DNA of 9,637 bases. Source: Novosphingobium sp. UBA6722. GTDB lineage: Bacteria > Pseudomonadota > Alphaproteobacteria > Sphingomonadales > Sphingomonadaceae. The translations under genes and the position numbers were made by a program. Below the pieces are notes generated by a model that was not told where the DNA came from, searched no databases, and saw only the letters and a list, made by a program, of their open reading frames with translations. Of the stretch, positions 1 to 7,089 are shown in pieces; position 1 is the first letter of the stretch; each line of letters opens with the position of its first letter. The stretch lies in NCBI GenBank assembly GCA_002454125.1, contig DKII01000045.1, positions 1-9,637 of the forward strand. The letters are read 5' to 3'.

Positions 1-252
1 ATCCTGATGGACGAGCCCTGCTCGGCGCTGGACCCGATTGCCACGGCCCGTATCGAGGAACTGATCGACGAACTGAAGGGCCGCTACGCCATCGTCATCG
101 TTACCCACTCGATGCAGCAGGCCGCCCGCGTTTCGCAGCGTACCGCCTTCTTCCACCTCGGCAAGATGGTGGAATACGGCAAGACCAGCGACATCTTCAC
201 CAATCCCCGCGAAGAGCGGACCAAGGACTACATCACAGGACGGTACGGCTGA
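1..252 (+). CDS. pstB: Phosphate ABC transporter ATP-binding protein PstB (C-terminal part, 5' end outside the window)
   Basis: This is the last 83 codons of the ATPase that powers high-affinity phosphate import through the inner-membrane PstSCAB transporter. The fragment opens in frame at the Walker B motif (ILMDEP), followed at once by the D-loop SALDP and, about 30 residues later, the switch histidine in VTHSMQQA. The tail with HLGKMVEYGKTSDIFTNP and a final YITGRYG is characteristic of PstB, whose family normally has about 250-270 residues, so roughly two thirds of the protein lies upstream. Its TGA stop shares its last base with the phoU start codon (TGATG), which indicates translational coupling. 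The Walker A and signature motifs are outside the window and cannot be checked. Identification rests on the tail plus the phoU-phoB context. Confidence 0.95.
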   Translation: MLMDEPCSALDPIATARIEELIDELKGRYAIVIVTHSMQQAARVSQRTAFFHLGKMVEYGKTSDIFTNPREERTKDYITGRYG

Positions 253-935
253 TGGCACAGGAACATACGGTCAAGGCCTTTGACGAGGACATCACCCGGC
301 TGCGCGGCCTGATCGCCGAGATGGGCGGCCTGGCTGAAGTTTCGCTGGCCGAGGCGATGGAAGCCCTGGTCAAGGGCAACAGCGAACTCGCCAAGGGCGT
401 GATCGCCCGCGACAAGCGGATCGATTCGCTCGAGGCCGAGGTCGACAAGCTGGCGATCCGCGTGATCGCGCTGCGCGCACCGATGGCCGATGACCTGCGC
501 GAAGTGATCGCCGCGCTGAAGATCGCCGGCGTGGTTGAGCGGATTGGCGACTATGCCAAGAACATCGCCAAGAGCACGGACAAGATCGAAGGCCGCAAGA
601 AGTTCGAACCGCTGACCCTGATCCCGGCCATGGCCGAAGTGGCCGGCGAGATGGTCCACGATGTGATGACCGCCTTCGCCGCCCGTGACGCCGCACTGGC
701 CCGCGAAGTGGTGGAGCGCGACGACAAGGTCGATGCCTTCTACAACTCGATCTTCCGCAACCTTGTCAGCCACATGATCGAGAATCCCTCGTCGATCAGC
801 AGCGCGGCTGAACTGCTGTTCGTCGCCCGCAATATCGAGCGGATTGGTGACCATGCGACCAATGTGGCCGAGATGGTCCACTACGCCGCGACCGGGTCCT
901 ACCTGACCGACCGGGAAGACCTGGCAGGAGCCTGA
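252..935 (+). CDS. phoU: Phosphate signalling complex protein PhoU
   Basis: PhoU is a cytoplasmic all-helical protein that links the state of the Pst transporter to the sensor kinase PhoR and represses the Pho regulon when phosphate is plentiful. The 227-residue product has the normal family length and the two tandem three-helix PhoU repeats. Each repeat carries the acidic metal-cluster motif: E96-R-I-G-D100 followed by YAKN, and E196-R-I-G-D200 followed by HATN. The N-terminal MAQEHTVKAFDEDITRLRGLIAEMG is typical. The ATG overlaps the pstB stop by one base, with AGGA at 236-239 as a weak ribosome-binding site. The gene ends one base before phoB. No truncation or odd codon use is seen. Regulation is presumably from a Pho-box promoter upstream of the operon, outside the window. 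Confidence 0.96.
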   Translation: MAQEHTVKAFDEDITRLRGLIAEMGGLAEVSLAEAMEALVKGNSELAKGVIARDKRIDSLEAEVDKLAIRVIALRAPMADDLREVIAALKIAGVVERIGDYAKNIAKSTDKIEGRKKFEPLTLIPAMAEVAGEMVHDVMTAFAARDAALAREVVERDDKVDAFYNSIFRNLVSHMIENPSSISSAAELLFVARNIERIGDHATNVAEMVHYAATGSYLTDREDLAGA

Positions 936-936
936 C

Positions 937-1626
937 ATGAGCAAACCACGCCTGCTGCTGGTCGAGGATGATCCGGCACTGGCGGAGCTGCTGGAATTCC
1001 GCTTCACCGCGGAAGGCTATGCCGTGTCCGTCACCCCAGATGGCGATGAGGCCCTCCTCCTCGCTCAGGAGGAAGCGCCCGATCTCGTCGTGCTGGACTG
1101 GATGGTCGAAGGCACCAGCGGGATCGAGGTCTGTCGCCGCCTACGCCGCGACAAGGCGACAGCCCACGTGCCGATCATCATGCTGACCGCGCGCGGGGCC
1201 GAGGATGACAAGATCCGCGGCCTGGAAACCGGGGCTGATGATTACCTGACCAAGCCCTTTTCCCCGCGCGAACTGATCGCCCGCGTCGGCGCGATCATGC
1301 GCCGGATTCGCCCGGCCCTGGCCGGCGAGACGATCAGCGTTGGCGATCTCTCGCTCGATGCCACCGCCCACAAGGTCACCCGGCGCGGCCAGGTGATCCA
1401 GCTCGGCCCGACCGAGTTCCGCCTGCTCAAGTTCTTCATGGAACACCCGGGCCGCGTTTTCAGCCGCGGGCAGCTGCTCGATGCCGTCTGGGGCACCGAA
1501 AGCGAGATCGAACTGCGCACGGTCGACGTCCACATCCGCCGCTTGCGCAAGGGGATCGAACTGGACGGCGCGCCCGATCCGGTGCGGACTGTAAGGTCGG
1601 CGGGGTATGCGTTGGAAGCGGTTTAG
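937..1626 (+). CDS. phoB: Phosphate regulon response regulator PhoB
   Basis: PhoB is an OmpR-family response regulator that, once phosphorylated by PhoR under phosphate starvation, binds Pho boxes and activates pst, phosphatase and related genes. The 229-residue product has an N-terminal receiver domain (about 1-120). It shows the acidic pocket D11-D12, the phospho-acceptor D54 in LVVLDWMVEG, T84 in MLTARG and K106 in LTKPFSPREL. A C-terminal winged-helix domain (about 130-229) includes LGPTEFRLLKFFMEHPGRVFSR and RTVDVHIRRLRKG. The start is well placed: AGGAG at 926-930 lies six bases before the ATG, and the phoU stop is one base upstream. Its position directly after phoU supports the PhoB name rather than another OmpR-type regulator. 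phoR is not in the window. Confidence 0.95.
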   Translation: MSKPRLLLVEDDPALAELLEFRFTAEGYAVSVTPDGDEALLLAQEEAPDLVVLDWMVEGTSGIEVCRRLRRDKATAHVPIIMLTARGAEDDKIRGLETGADDYLTKPFSPRELIARVGAIMRRIRPALAGETISVGDLSLDATAHKVTRRGQVIQLGPTEFRLLKFFMEHPGRVFSRGQLLDAVWGTESEIELRTVDVHIRRLRKGIELDGAPDPVRTVRSAGYALEAV

Positions 1627-1671
1627 CCCCGAATTTCAGAAGCATTGCCAAGACCGCAGTGTGGGCTATGC

Positions 1672-2016
1672 ATGCTGTCGATGTCGTTCAGCGATGATGA
1701 TGAGTTATACAATCCGGAACCTCAGCTTGATGCCGGGGTGCGCTTTTGGCTGATCATACTTTGCATCGGTTGCCTATTGTTTGCTGGCGGGACTGCGCCA
1801 CTCTTCCTCGCTATGCTGGCAATGTCGTTTGATGCCCCAGGTTCGCAATGGGAACCTTTGCATTTTTTCTGGATCGGTTTGCCGACGCTTATATTCGCGC
1901 TGGGTATTGCCGCTGGATGGTCGGTTGCCAAGCGTCGCTTGAAGGCGCTTTGGATTGTGCTGGTCTTGCTGGTTATCGATGTCGTCGGTTTGGGACTGTT
2001 GTGGCCACAAGCTTAG
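1672..2016 (+). CDS. Small predicted membrane protein of unknown function
   Basis: I do not recognise this gene. From the ATG at 1672 it would encode 114 residues; an ATG at 1681 (111 residues) and a TTG at 1645 (123 residues) are alternatives. None has a convincing ribosome-binding site, so the start is uncertain. The N-terminus is short and acidic (SDDDELYNPEPQLD). It is followed by hydrophobic stretches consistent with three membrane spans: RFWLIILCIGCLLFAGG running on to LFLAMLAMSF, then FFWIGLPTLIFALGIAAGW, then LWIVLVLLVIDVVGLGLLW. A basic VAKRRLK lies between the last two. A hand count gives about 52% GC over 1681-1920 against up to 75% in single 60-base lines of phoB, so the gene may be of foreign origin or weakly constrained. 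It lies 45 bp after phoB and ends 23 bp from the convergent dnaE2 stop. Confidence 0.6.
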   Translation: MLSMSFSDDDELYNPEPQLDAGVRFWLIILCIGCLLFAGGTAPLFLAMLAMSFDAPGSQWEPLHFFWIGLPTLIFALGIAAGWSVAKRRLKALWIVLVLLVIDVVGLGLLWPQA

Positions 2017-2039
2017 CTCCGGGCTCTTGGTTTTTCGGC

Positions 2040-5000
2040 CTAATGAAAATCCCGCGATTTCGGAATGACGCGGGCATCGCGGGGATGGCCGGCGCGATGA
2101 TAGGCCGGCAGCCGTCCAGCAATCGGGCGGCGGACCTCGTCGGCGCGGTCGAGCGTGGCGGGGAGCAAGTCATCCGATAGGGCATGGAGCGCCGGGGTGG
2201 CGTCGGTCAGGTGGGTGGCGATGACGTGGATGACCTCGTCATCGTATTCGACCCGGCCCTTCACCTCGATCAGCCGCGCACCCATGATCACCTTGCGCTG
2301 TTTCTCCATCAGGTCAGGCCAGATCACCAGGTTCACCACCCCGGTCTCATCCTCCAGCGTGATGAAGCAGACACCCTTGGCGCTGCCGGGGCGCTGGCGG
2401 ATCAGCACCACGCCGGCCACCTGCACGGCCGAACGGTACTTGCGTTCCCTGAGTTCACAGGCCCGGATAAAACCCCGGTCGGCCAGGGCAGCACGCAGGA
2501 AAGCCAGCGGATGCGCCTTCAGGCTGAGCCGCTGGGTCTGGTAATCGGCCACCACTTCTTCCGACAAGGGCATGGCCGGCAAGCGGGTGAGCGCGGCTTC
2601 GACCCCCTCGTCGCGCGCGGCCATGGCGGCGAACAGCGGCAGATCGGGCGCGGCGACCAGGCTGCGCGCATCCCACAGCGCCTGCCGCCGGGTGAGGCTG
2701 AGCGAGTTGAAACAGTCGGCCGCCGCCAGCCGCTCGATCAGTGCCGGGGATAGCCCGGCCCGCTCCTTCAACTCACGCACATCGCGAAACGGCCCGGCTT
2801 CCCGCGCTGCGACAATCCGCGCGGCGGCGGCCTCGGGGAAGCCATCGACCTGCCGCAGGCCGAGGCGCAAGGCGCTGTCCTCCAGCGTATTGTCCCACCC
2901 GCTGGCATTCACATCGACCGGCAGCACCGCCACCCCATGCTCGCGCGCATCGCGCACGATCTGCGCCGGGGCATAGAAGCCCATCGGCTGCGAATTGAGC
3001 AGCGCGCAGGCAAAGGCCGCCGGGTAATGGCACTTCAGCCAGGACGAGACATAGACCAGCAAGGCAAAGCTGGCCGCGTGGCTCTCTGGAAAGCCGTATT
3101 CGCCGAAACCCTTGATCTGGCTGAAGCAGCGCACGGCAAAATCCGGATCATAGCCGCGCGCCACCATCCGCCCGACCATCAGATCTTCCAACTCGTGGAC
3201 CATGCCGCGGCTGCGGAAGGTGGCCATCGCCTTGCGCAGGCGGTTGGCTTCTAGCGACGAGAACTTCGCCGCATCGAGCGCGATCTTCATCGCCTGTTCC
3301 TGGAAGATCGGCACCCCCAGGGTGCGGCCAAGGATCGAGGTCAGTTCATCCGGCGGGCCATGCGCCGGACCGGGCGCCGGGATCTCCACCGCCTCGGCCC
3401 CGCGCCGCCGCTTGAGGTAGGGGTGGACCATATCACCCTGGATCGGCCCGGGGCGGACAATCGCCACCTCGATCACCAGGTCATAGAAACAGCGCGGGCG
3501 TAGGCGCGGCAGCATGTTCATCTGCGCCCGGCTCTCCACCTGGAACACGCCGAGCGAATCCCCTTTGCACAGCATGTCGTAAACCGCCGGATCCTCACGC
3601 GGGACCGTGGCCAGGATCAGGTCCTGCCCGTGGTGATCGCGCAGCAGGTCGAGGCACTTGCGGATGCAGGTCAGCATGCCCAGCGCCAGCACATCGACCT
3701 TGAGGATGCCCAGCGCGTCGATATCGTCCTTGTCCCATTCGATGAAACTGCGATCGGCCATGGCGCCGTTGCCGATCGGCACGGTCTCGGTCAGCGCGCC
3801 TTCGGTCAGGATGAAGCCGCCGACGTGCTGCGACAGGTGGCGCGGCATGCCAATCATCTGCTGGGTCAGCGCCAGCACGCGCTTCAGGTGTGGATCGGAC
3901 AGAGCCATGCCGGTTTCCGCCATGTGCTTTTCCTCGATCGAGCGCCCGTAACTGCCCCAGACGGTCTTCGCGAGCGCAGAGGTGACGTCCTCGGACAGGC
4001 CCATCGCCTTGCCAACCTCGCGGATCGCCATGCGCGGGCGATAGTGGATCACCGTGGCGCAGAGGCCGGCGCGGTGGCGACCGTATTTCTCATAGATGTG
4101 CTGGATCACCTCCTCGCGCCGCTCGTGCTCGAAATCGACATCGATGTCGGGCGGCTCGTCGCGGTCCTCGGAAATGAACCGTTCAAACAGCAGCGCGTGC
4201 TCGACCGGGTTGACCGAAGTGATTCCCAAGCAAAAGCACACCGCCGAATTGGCCGCAGAGCCGCGCCCCTGGCACAGGATCGGCGGCTGGCGGCTGCGGG
4301 CGAAATCGACGATCTCCTTGATGGTCAGGAAGTACTGCGCCAACTGCTTCTTGCCGATCAGCGCCAGCTCCTTGCGCAGCGTTTCGGCCACTTCATCGGG
4401 CACGCCGTGCGGATAGTGCTGGCCTGCCCCTTCCCAGGTCAGACGATCCAGATAGGCCTGGGCATCAAGCCCGTCGGGATAGGTCTGGCGCGGGTACTCA
4501 TAGCGCAGTTCATCCAGGCTGAACTGGCAGGCATCGGCGAGGTCCCGCGCCGCCGCGATCGCATGGGGCCAGCGCGCGAACAGGCGTTGCATCTCTTCGG
4601 GCGATTTGAGGTGTCGCTCGGCATTGGGTTCGAGCAGATGCCCGGCGGCAGCGACCGTGGTCTTGTGGCGGATCGCGGTCATCACGTCGTGCAGCGGGCG
4701 GCGCTGCGGGGCGTGATAGAGCACCTGGTTGGTGGCCAGCAGCGACAGGCCATGCGCCTTCGCCAAGGCATCGAGCCGGGCAATCCGGGCCAAGTCATCG
4801 CCGGTGTAGAGATAGCTGGCGGCCAGATGGCGCAGGCCAGGCAGGCGGGCGACCAGCTGCGGGAGCAGGTCAGGGAACGGGGCGGTGAGCAAACTCCCCC
4901 TCCTCTTTAGAGGAGGGGGTCGGGGGGTGGTGAATGTCCTGTTCGCTGCATGAGCGCTGCCTGCGGCATCGCCACCACCCCCTTGCCCCTCCTCTAAAGA

Positions 5001-5525
5001 GTAGGGGGGGAAATGGATGATGTTGCTCTCCACCGCCACCGTCAGTTCCGCATCAAGCTGCTCTGGCGGCACGAGCACCAGGTGCACGCCTTCGGCATGG
5101 TCTGCCAGCAGCGCGAGGTCGATGTCGCAGGCGCCCTTGTCCTGCCATTCGCCGTCGAGGGTCGACATCCGCCCGGCCGAGATCAGGCGGCAGAGCCGGC
5201 CATAGGCGGCGCGGTCCGATGGGTAGGCCAGGAACGCCAGCCCCTCGACCGTCTCGATCCGGCAGCCGATCACCGGCTTCAGCCCCAGCGCCTTGGCCTC
5301 GGCATGGATCCGCACCACCCCGGCCATGGTGTTGGCATCGGCAATCCCGATCGCGTCATAGCCCAAGGCCCGCGCCGTGGTGACCAGGTCGACCGCGTCC
5401 GACGCGCCGCGCAGGAACGAAAAGCAGCTGACCAGCCCCAGCTCGACAAAAGGCGCGCGGCCGGGTGGCGGCAAACCGTCAGATTGGGCGCGGCGGCGCT
5501 CAGGCGTGAGCGGGGCTTCAGGCAC
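2040..5525 (-). CDS. dnaE2: Error-prone DNA polymerase DnaE2 (ImuC)
   Basis: DnaE2 is the C-family polymerase of the SOS mutasome and carries out mutagenic bypass of lesions with ImuA and ImuB. From GTG at 5525 the product has 1161 residues. It has a PHP domain (about 26-270, with the DnaE2-type motif SCFSFLRGAS), then the polymerase core with acidic cluster PDIDVDF (catalytic D460 and D462 by comparison with DnaE) and D611 in KVDVLALGML. A helix-hairpin-helix region follows (about 885-940), an OB fold (about 1034-1107), and the signature DnaE2 tail HPRDARVIPKSRDFH. The GTG was chosen because it overlaps the end of imuB by 8 nt and gives a normal N-terminus; TTG at codon 18 is an alternative. 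The open frame extends upstream to 5792, but that part lies inside imuB. Residues about 171-211 are a low-complexity insert encoded by a palindromic repeat element. Confidence 0.95.
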   Translation of the reverse strand: MPEAPLTPERRRAQSDGLPPPGRAPFVELGLVSCFSFLRGASDAVDLVTTARALGYDAIGIADANTMAGVVRIHAEAKALGLKPVIGCRIETVEGLAFLAYPSDRAAYGRLCRLISAGRMSTLDGEWQDKGACDIDLALLADHAEGVHLVLVPPEQLDAELTVAVESNIIHFPPYSLEEGQGGGGDAAGSAHAANRTFTTPRPPPLKRRGSLLTAPFPDLLPQLVARLPGLRHLAASYLYTGDDLARIARLDALAKAHGLSLLATNQVLYHAPQRRPLHDVMTAIRHKTTVAAAGHLLEPNAERHLKSPEEMQRLFARWPHAIAAARDLADACQFSLDELRYEYPRQTYPDGLDAQAYLDRLTWEGAGQHYPHGVPDEVAETLRKELALIGKKQLAQYFLTIKEIVDFARSRQPPILCQGRGSAANSAVCFCLGITSVNPVEHALLFERFISEDRDEPPDIDVDFEHERREEVIQHIYEKYGRHRAGLCATVIHYRPRMAIREVGKAMGLSEDVTSALAKTVWGSYGRSIEEKHMAETGMALSDPHLKRVLALTQQMIGMPRHLSQHVGGFILTEGALTETVPIGNGAMADRSFIEWDKDDIDALGILKVDVLALGMLTCIRKCLDLLRDHHGQDLILATVPREDPAVYDMLCKGDSLGVFQVESRAQMNMLPRLRPRCFYDLVIEVAIVRPGPIQGDMVHPYLKRRRGAEAVEIPAPGPAHGPPDELTSILGRTLGVPIFQEQAMKIALDAAKFSSLEANRLRKAMATFRSRGMVHELEDLMVGRMVARGYDPDFAVRCFSQIKGFGEYGFPESHAASFALLVYVSSWLKCHYPAAFACALLNSQPMGFYAPAQIVRDAREHGVAVLPVDVNASGWDNTLEDSALRLGLRQVDGFPEAAAARIVAAREAGPFRDVRELKERAGLSPALIERLAAADCFNSLSLTRRQALWDARSLVAAPDLPLFAAMAARDEGVEAALTRLPAMPLSEEVVADYQTQRLSLKAHPLAFLRAALADRGFIRACELRERKYRSAVQVAGVVLIRQRPGSAKGVCFITLEDETGVVNLVIWPDLMEKQRKVIMGARLIEVKGRVEYDDEVIHVIATHLTDATPALHALSDDLLPATLDRADEVRRPIAGRLPAYHRAGHPRDARVIPKSRDFH
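4894..4932 (+). repeat. Left palindromic unit of the dnaE2-internal element
   Basis: This unit contains a perfect 11-bp stem, 4896-4906 paired with 4909-4919 (CCCCCTCCTCT and AGAGGAGGGGG), around a two-base TT loop. The single-stranded tail TCGGGGGGTGGTG follows the stem on the plus strand. In the dnaE2 transcript this would form a very stable hairpin within the coding sequence. The tail after the stem is shared with the right unit, so the conserved unit is larger than the hairpin itself. Confidence 0.85.
4973..5011 (-). repeat. Right palindromic unit of the dnaE2-internal element
   Basis: This is the inverted partner of the left unit. Its stem pairs 4986-4995 (CCCCTCCTCT) with 4998-5007 (AGAGTAGGGG), with one mismatch at the T in the second arm. 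On the minus strand it carries the same CTCTTTAGAGGAGGGG core and the same GGGGGTGGTG tail, with CAA between them where the left unit has GTCG. The mismatch and indel show that the two units have diverged a little since insertion, or were already different when they arrived. Confidence 0.8.
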
Positions 5526-7089
5526 AGAGACCCTGCAGAAACCATTCGGGCACACCGCCGCGGCCATCGTCTGCCAGGCCGGCGCGATAGATCCAGTAGC
5601 GCCGCCCCTCCCCGTCCTCGATCCGGTAGTAATCGCGCAGCCGCACGGTTGAGCGTTCGCGCCACCATTCCGGCGCGATCCGCTCCGGTCCCTCCGCCCG
5701 CGCGATCTCGTGCACTTGCCCGCGCCAGCGGAACCTACGCGGCAGGCCATCGGGGCTGGCATAGAGCACAGCGATTGGTTCGGCCCGATCAAGCAGCTTC
5801 AAGGGCCGGGCATGGAACGGCAGGTCACCCTGGCTGGCGCTTTCGCTCTCCAGCGGCGGCACCCATTTTTGCGCGCGTTCGGGCACGTGGCTGGCCCGCG
5901 GGACCGGACGGCGCACGGCATCGGGGCCGAGCCGGATCGAGAGCCGGTCGATACAGGCGGCCAGCGAAGTGCCGTGCGCCTCGGCCGCAGCTTCGAAATC
6001 GCGCTGGCTCAGCGGTAGCGGCTCGGTCCAGGGCGCGCGCAGGCGAGCTAGTTCAATCCCAAACCCGGCGTCGAGATCATCGAGCTTGCGGCCAAACAGC
6101 GCGGCGATATGGGCCGGATCGCGGCTGGCGGCAGCGAGTTCGAGGCGGCGTTGCAGCACTTCACCATCAACCTTCCACAGCGCCAGTTCCAGCCGCCGTG
6201 CGCCTAGCGCCCGCCCTTCCAGCACCCGCACCAGATCGCCGCAGAGATCGCCCAGCACCTGGTCGAGCAGGCTGCGGTGGCGGATCGGCTCCATCAGTCG
6301 CCGCTGGACCAGCGGGACATCGACCGGCAGGACCGGCAGCAAGGGTTCCGGCACCAGTCCCCGCAACTGGTCAAGCCGGATCAGCGGATTGGCGGCGGGG
6401 GCCTTGTGGTTGCGGAACCGCCGCGCCAGCGCATCGCGCGCGACGCCCGACAACTCACCGATCCGCTTGAGGCCCAGCCGCCGCAGCACCAGCACCGTCG
6501 CGGGATCGAGCCGCAGCGCGGCGACGGGCAGTTCATCGAGACTGTCACCCGGATGGAGAATCGCCCCCTCCGGCCCATAATGCGCCAGCGCCCAGGCTGC
6601 CCCCGCCGTGGGGGCAATCGCCAGCCGGGCAGCGAAACCGCGCCTGGCCAGCGACCGGGCAGCATCGGCGATCAGCCCCGCCTCCCCCCCGAACAGGTGC
6701 GCTACCCCGGTCACGTCGACCACCAGCCCGTCGGGCAGGTCGAGCGCCGACCACGGGCCCCAGCGCTGGGCCCACAGCGCCAGCGCCTCCAGCGTGGCGC
6801 GATCGCCGGCCAGATCAGCCGGGGCGACGGCCAGCGTGGGGCACAGCGCGCGGGCATCGGCCAGCATGGTTCCGGTCTGCACACCGGCTTCCAAGGCAGC
6901 CGCATTGGTCGCGGTAATCCGCGGGCCGTGGGCGGTCTCGCTGATCAGGGCCTGGGGAGCGGCATCGGCACCTTCCCCCGCACGCAGCCCTTCAACCAGC
7001 CGCCAGCGGTCGATCGCCAGCCGCGCCAGCCAGATCGACAGGATGCGTCGATTGCTGGGTCGGCTGGGCGACGAGGGCCTGTCCGTCAT
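5518..7089 (-). CDS. imuB: Mutasome adapter ImuB (Y-family polymerase-like) with C-terminal DUF6504-like region
   Basis: ImuB is the hub of the mutasome: a Y-family polymerase relative without catalytic activity that binds the sliding clamp and recruits DnaE2 and ImuA. The 523-residue product starts with RRILSIWLARLAIDRW where an active Y-family enzyme would have its first catalytic aspartate motif. DGLVVDVTGVAHLFGGE (120-136) stands in place of the second acidic motif. A helix-hairpin-helix stretch follows (LRRLGLKRIGELSGVARDALARRF, about 202-225), then a little-finger-like region. Q420-G-D-L-P-F425 is a plausible clamp-binding peptide just before a C-terminal module (about 445-523, RRFRWRGQVHEIARAEGPERI through WFLQGLCA) that I match to DUF6504. 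The ATG at 7089 is the only start just ahead of the conserved N-terminus; the upstream open frame to 7431 is a shadow of imuA. It overlaps imuA by 98 nt and dnaE2 by 8 nt. Confidence 0.93.
   Translation of the reverse strand: MTDRPSSPSRPSNRRILSIWLARLAIDRWRLVEGLRAGEGADAAPQALISETAHGPRITATNAAALEAGVQTGTMLADARALCPTLAVAPADLAGDRATLEALALWAQRWGPWSALDLPDGLVVDVTGVAHLFGGEAGLIADAARSLARRGFAARLAIAPTAGAAWALAHYGPEGAILHPGDSLDELPVAALRLDPATVLVLRRLGLKRIGELSGVARDALARRFRNHKAPAANPLIRLDQLRGLVPEPLLPVLPVDVPLVQRRLMEPIRHRSLLDQVLGDLCGDLVRVLEGRALGARRLELALWKVDGEVLQRRLELAAASRDPAHIAALFGRKLDDLDAGFGIELARLRAPWTEPLPLSQRDFEAAAEAHGTSLAACIDRLSIRLGPDAVRRPVPRASHVPERAQKWVPPLESESASQGDLPFHARPLKLLDRAEPIAVLYASPDGLPRRFRWRGQVHEIARAEGPERIAPEWWRERSTVRLRDYYRIEDGEGRRYWIYRAGLADDGRGGVPEWFLQGLCA

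Larger units (their letters stand above)
4894..5012. repeat. Palindromic repeat element (two inverted GC-rich hairpin units) inserted in frame in dnaE2
   Basis: Two similar palindromic units in opposite orientation bound this stretch. Both contain the identical 16-nt core CTCTTTAGAGGAGGGG and, 3-4 nt further on, the identical 10-nt GGGGGTGGTG. The second unit is read on the minus strand, and about 40 bp of unrelated sequence separates the two. AAA occurs on both edges (4891-4893 and 5011-5013), which could be a small target duplication or chance. The span of 117-120 bp is divisible by three and leaves dnaE2 open. It encodes roughly HFPPYSLEEGQGGGG at one end and PRPPPLKRRGSL at the other. The structure fits a REP/BIME-like or RPE-like mobile palindrome; no transposase is present nearby. 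Assignment to a named family cannot be made from this window alone. Confidence 0.8.

Noticed and set aside
228..1007. Minus-strand open frame opposite phoU
   Set aside because: phoU on the plus strand has both conserved metal-binding repeats; the antisense product has no family features.
2017..2039. Possible terminator between the convergent membrane-protein gene and dnaE2
   Set aside because: Only short, imperfect pairing and a TTTTT run without a preceding stable stem are present; nothing supports a terminator on either strand.
3630..4910. Long plus-strand open frame opposite dnaE2 (426 codons)
   Set aside because: It is a mirror frame of a GC-rich gene, full of H, Q, R, D and V with no recognisable domain; dnaE2 on the other strand is unmistakable.
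4894..5012. The repeat in dnaE2 as a CRISPR array or an intrinsic terminator
   Set aside because: There are only two inverted, not direct, units with one spacer, and neither stem is followed by a T-run; both lie in an intact coding frame.
5526..5792. Upstream extension of the dnaE2 open frame to an ATG at 5792
   Set aside because: It lies wholly inside the imuB C-terminal module and the extra residues do not look like a polymerase N-terminus; GTG 5525 overlaps the imuB stop in a coupled arrangement.
5013..6470. Long plus-strand open frame opposite dnaE2 and imuB (485 codons)
   Set aside because: It spans the junction of two real genes on the other strand and has arginine/proline-rich shadow composition.
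6598..6616. Perfect 7-bp hairpin (TGCCCCC, GCCGT, GGGGGCA) within imuB
   Set aside because: It lies in conserved coding sequence, has no T-run and no second copy seen; chance is likely in GC-rich DNA.
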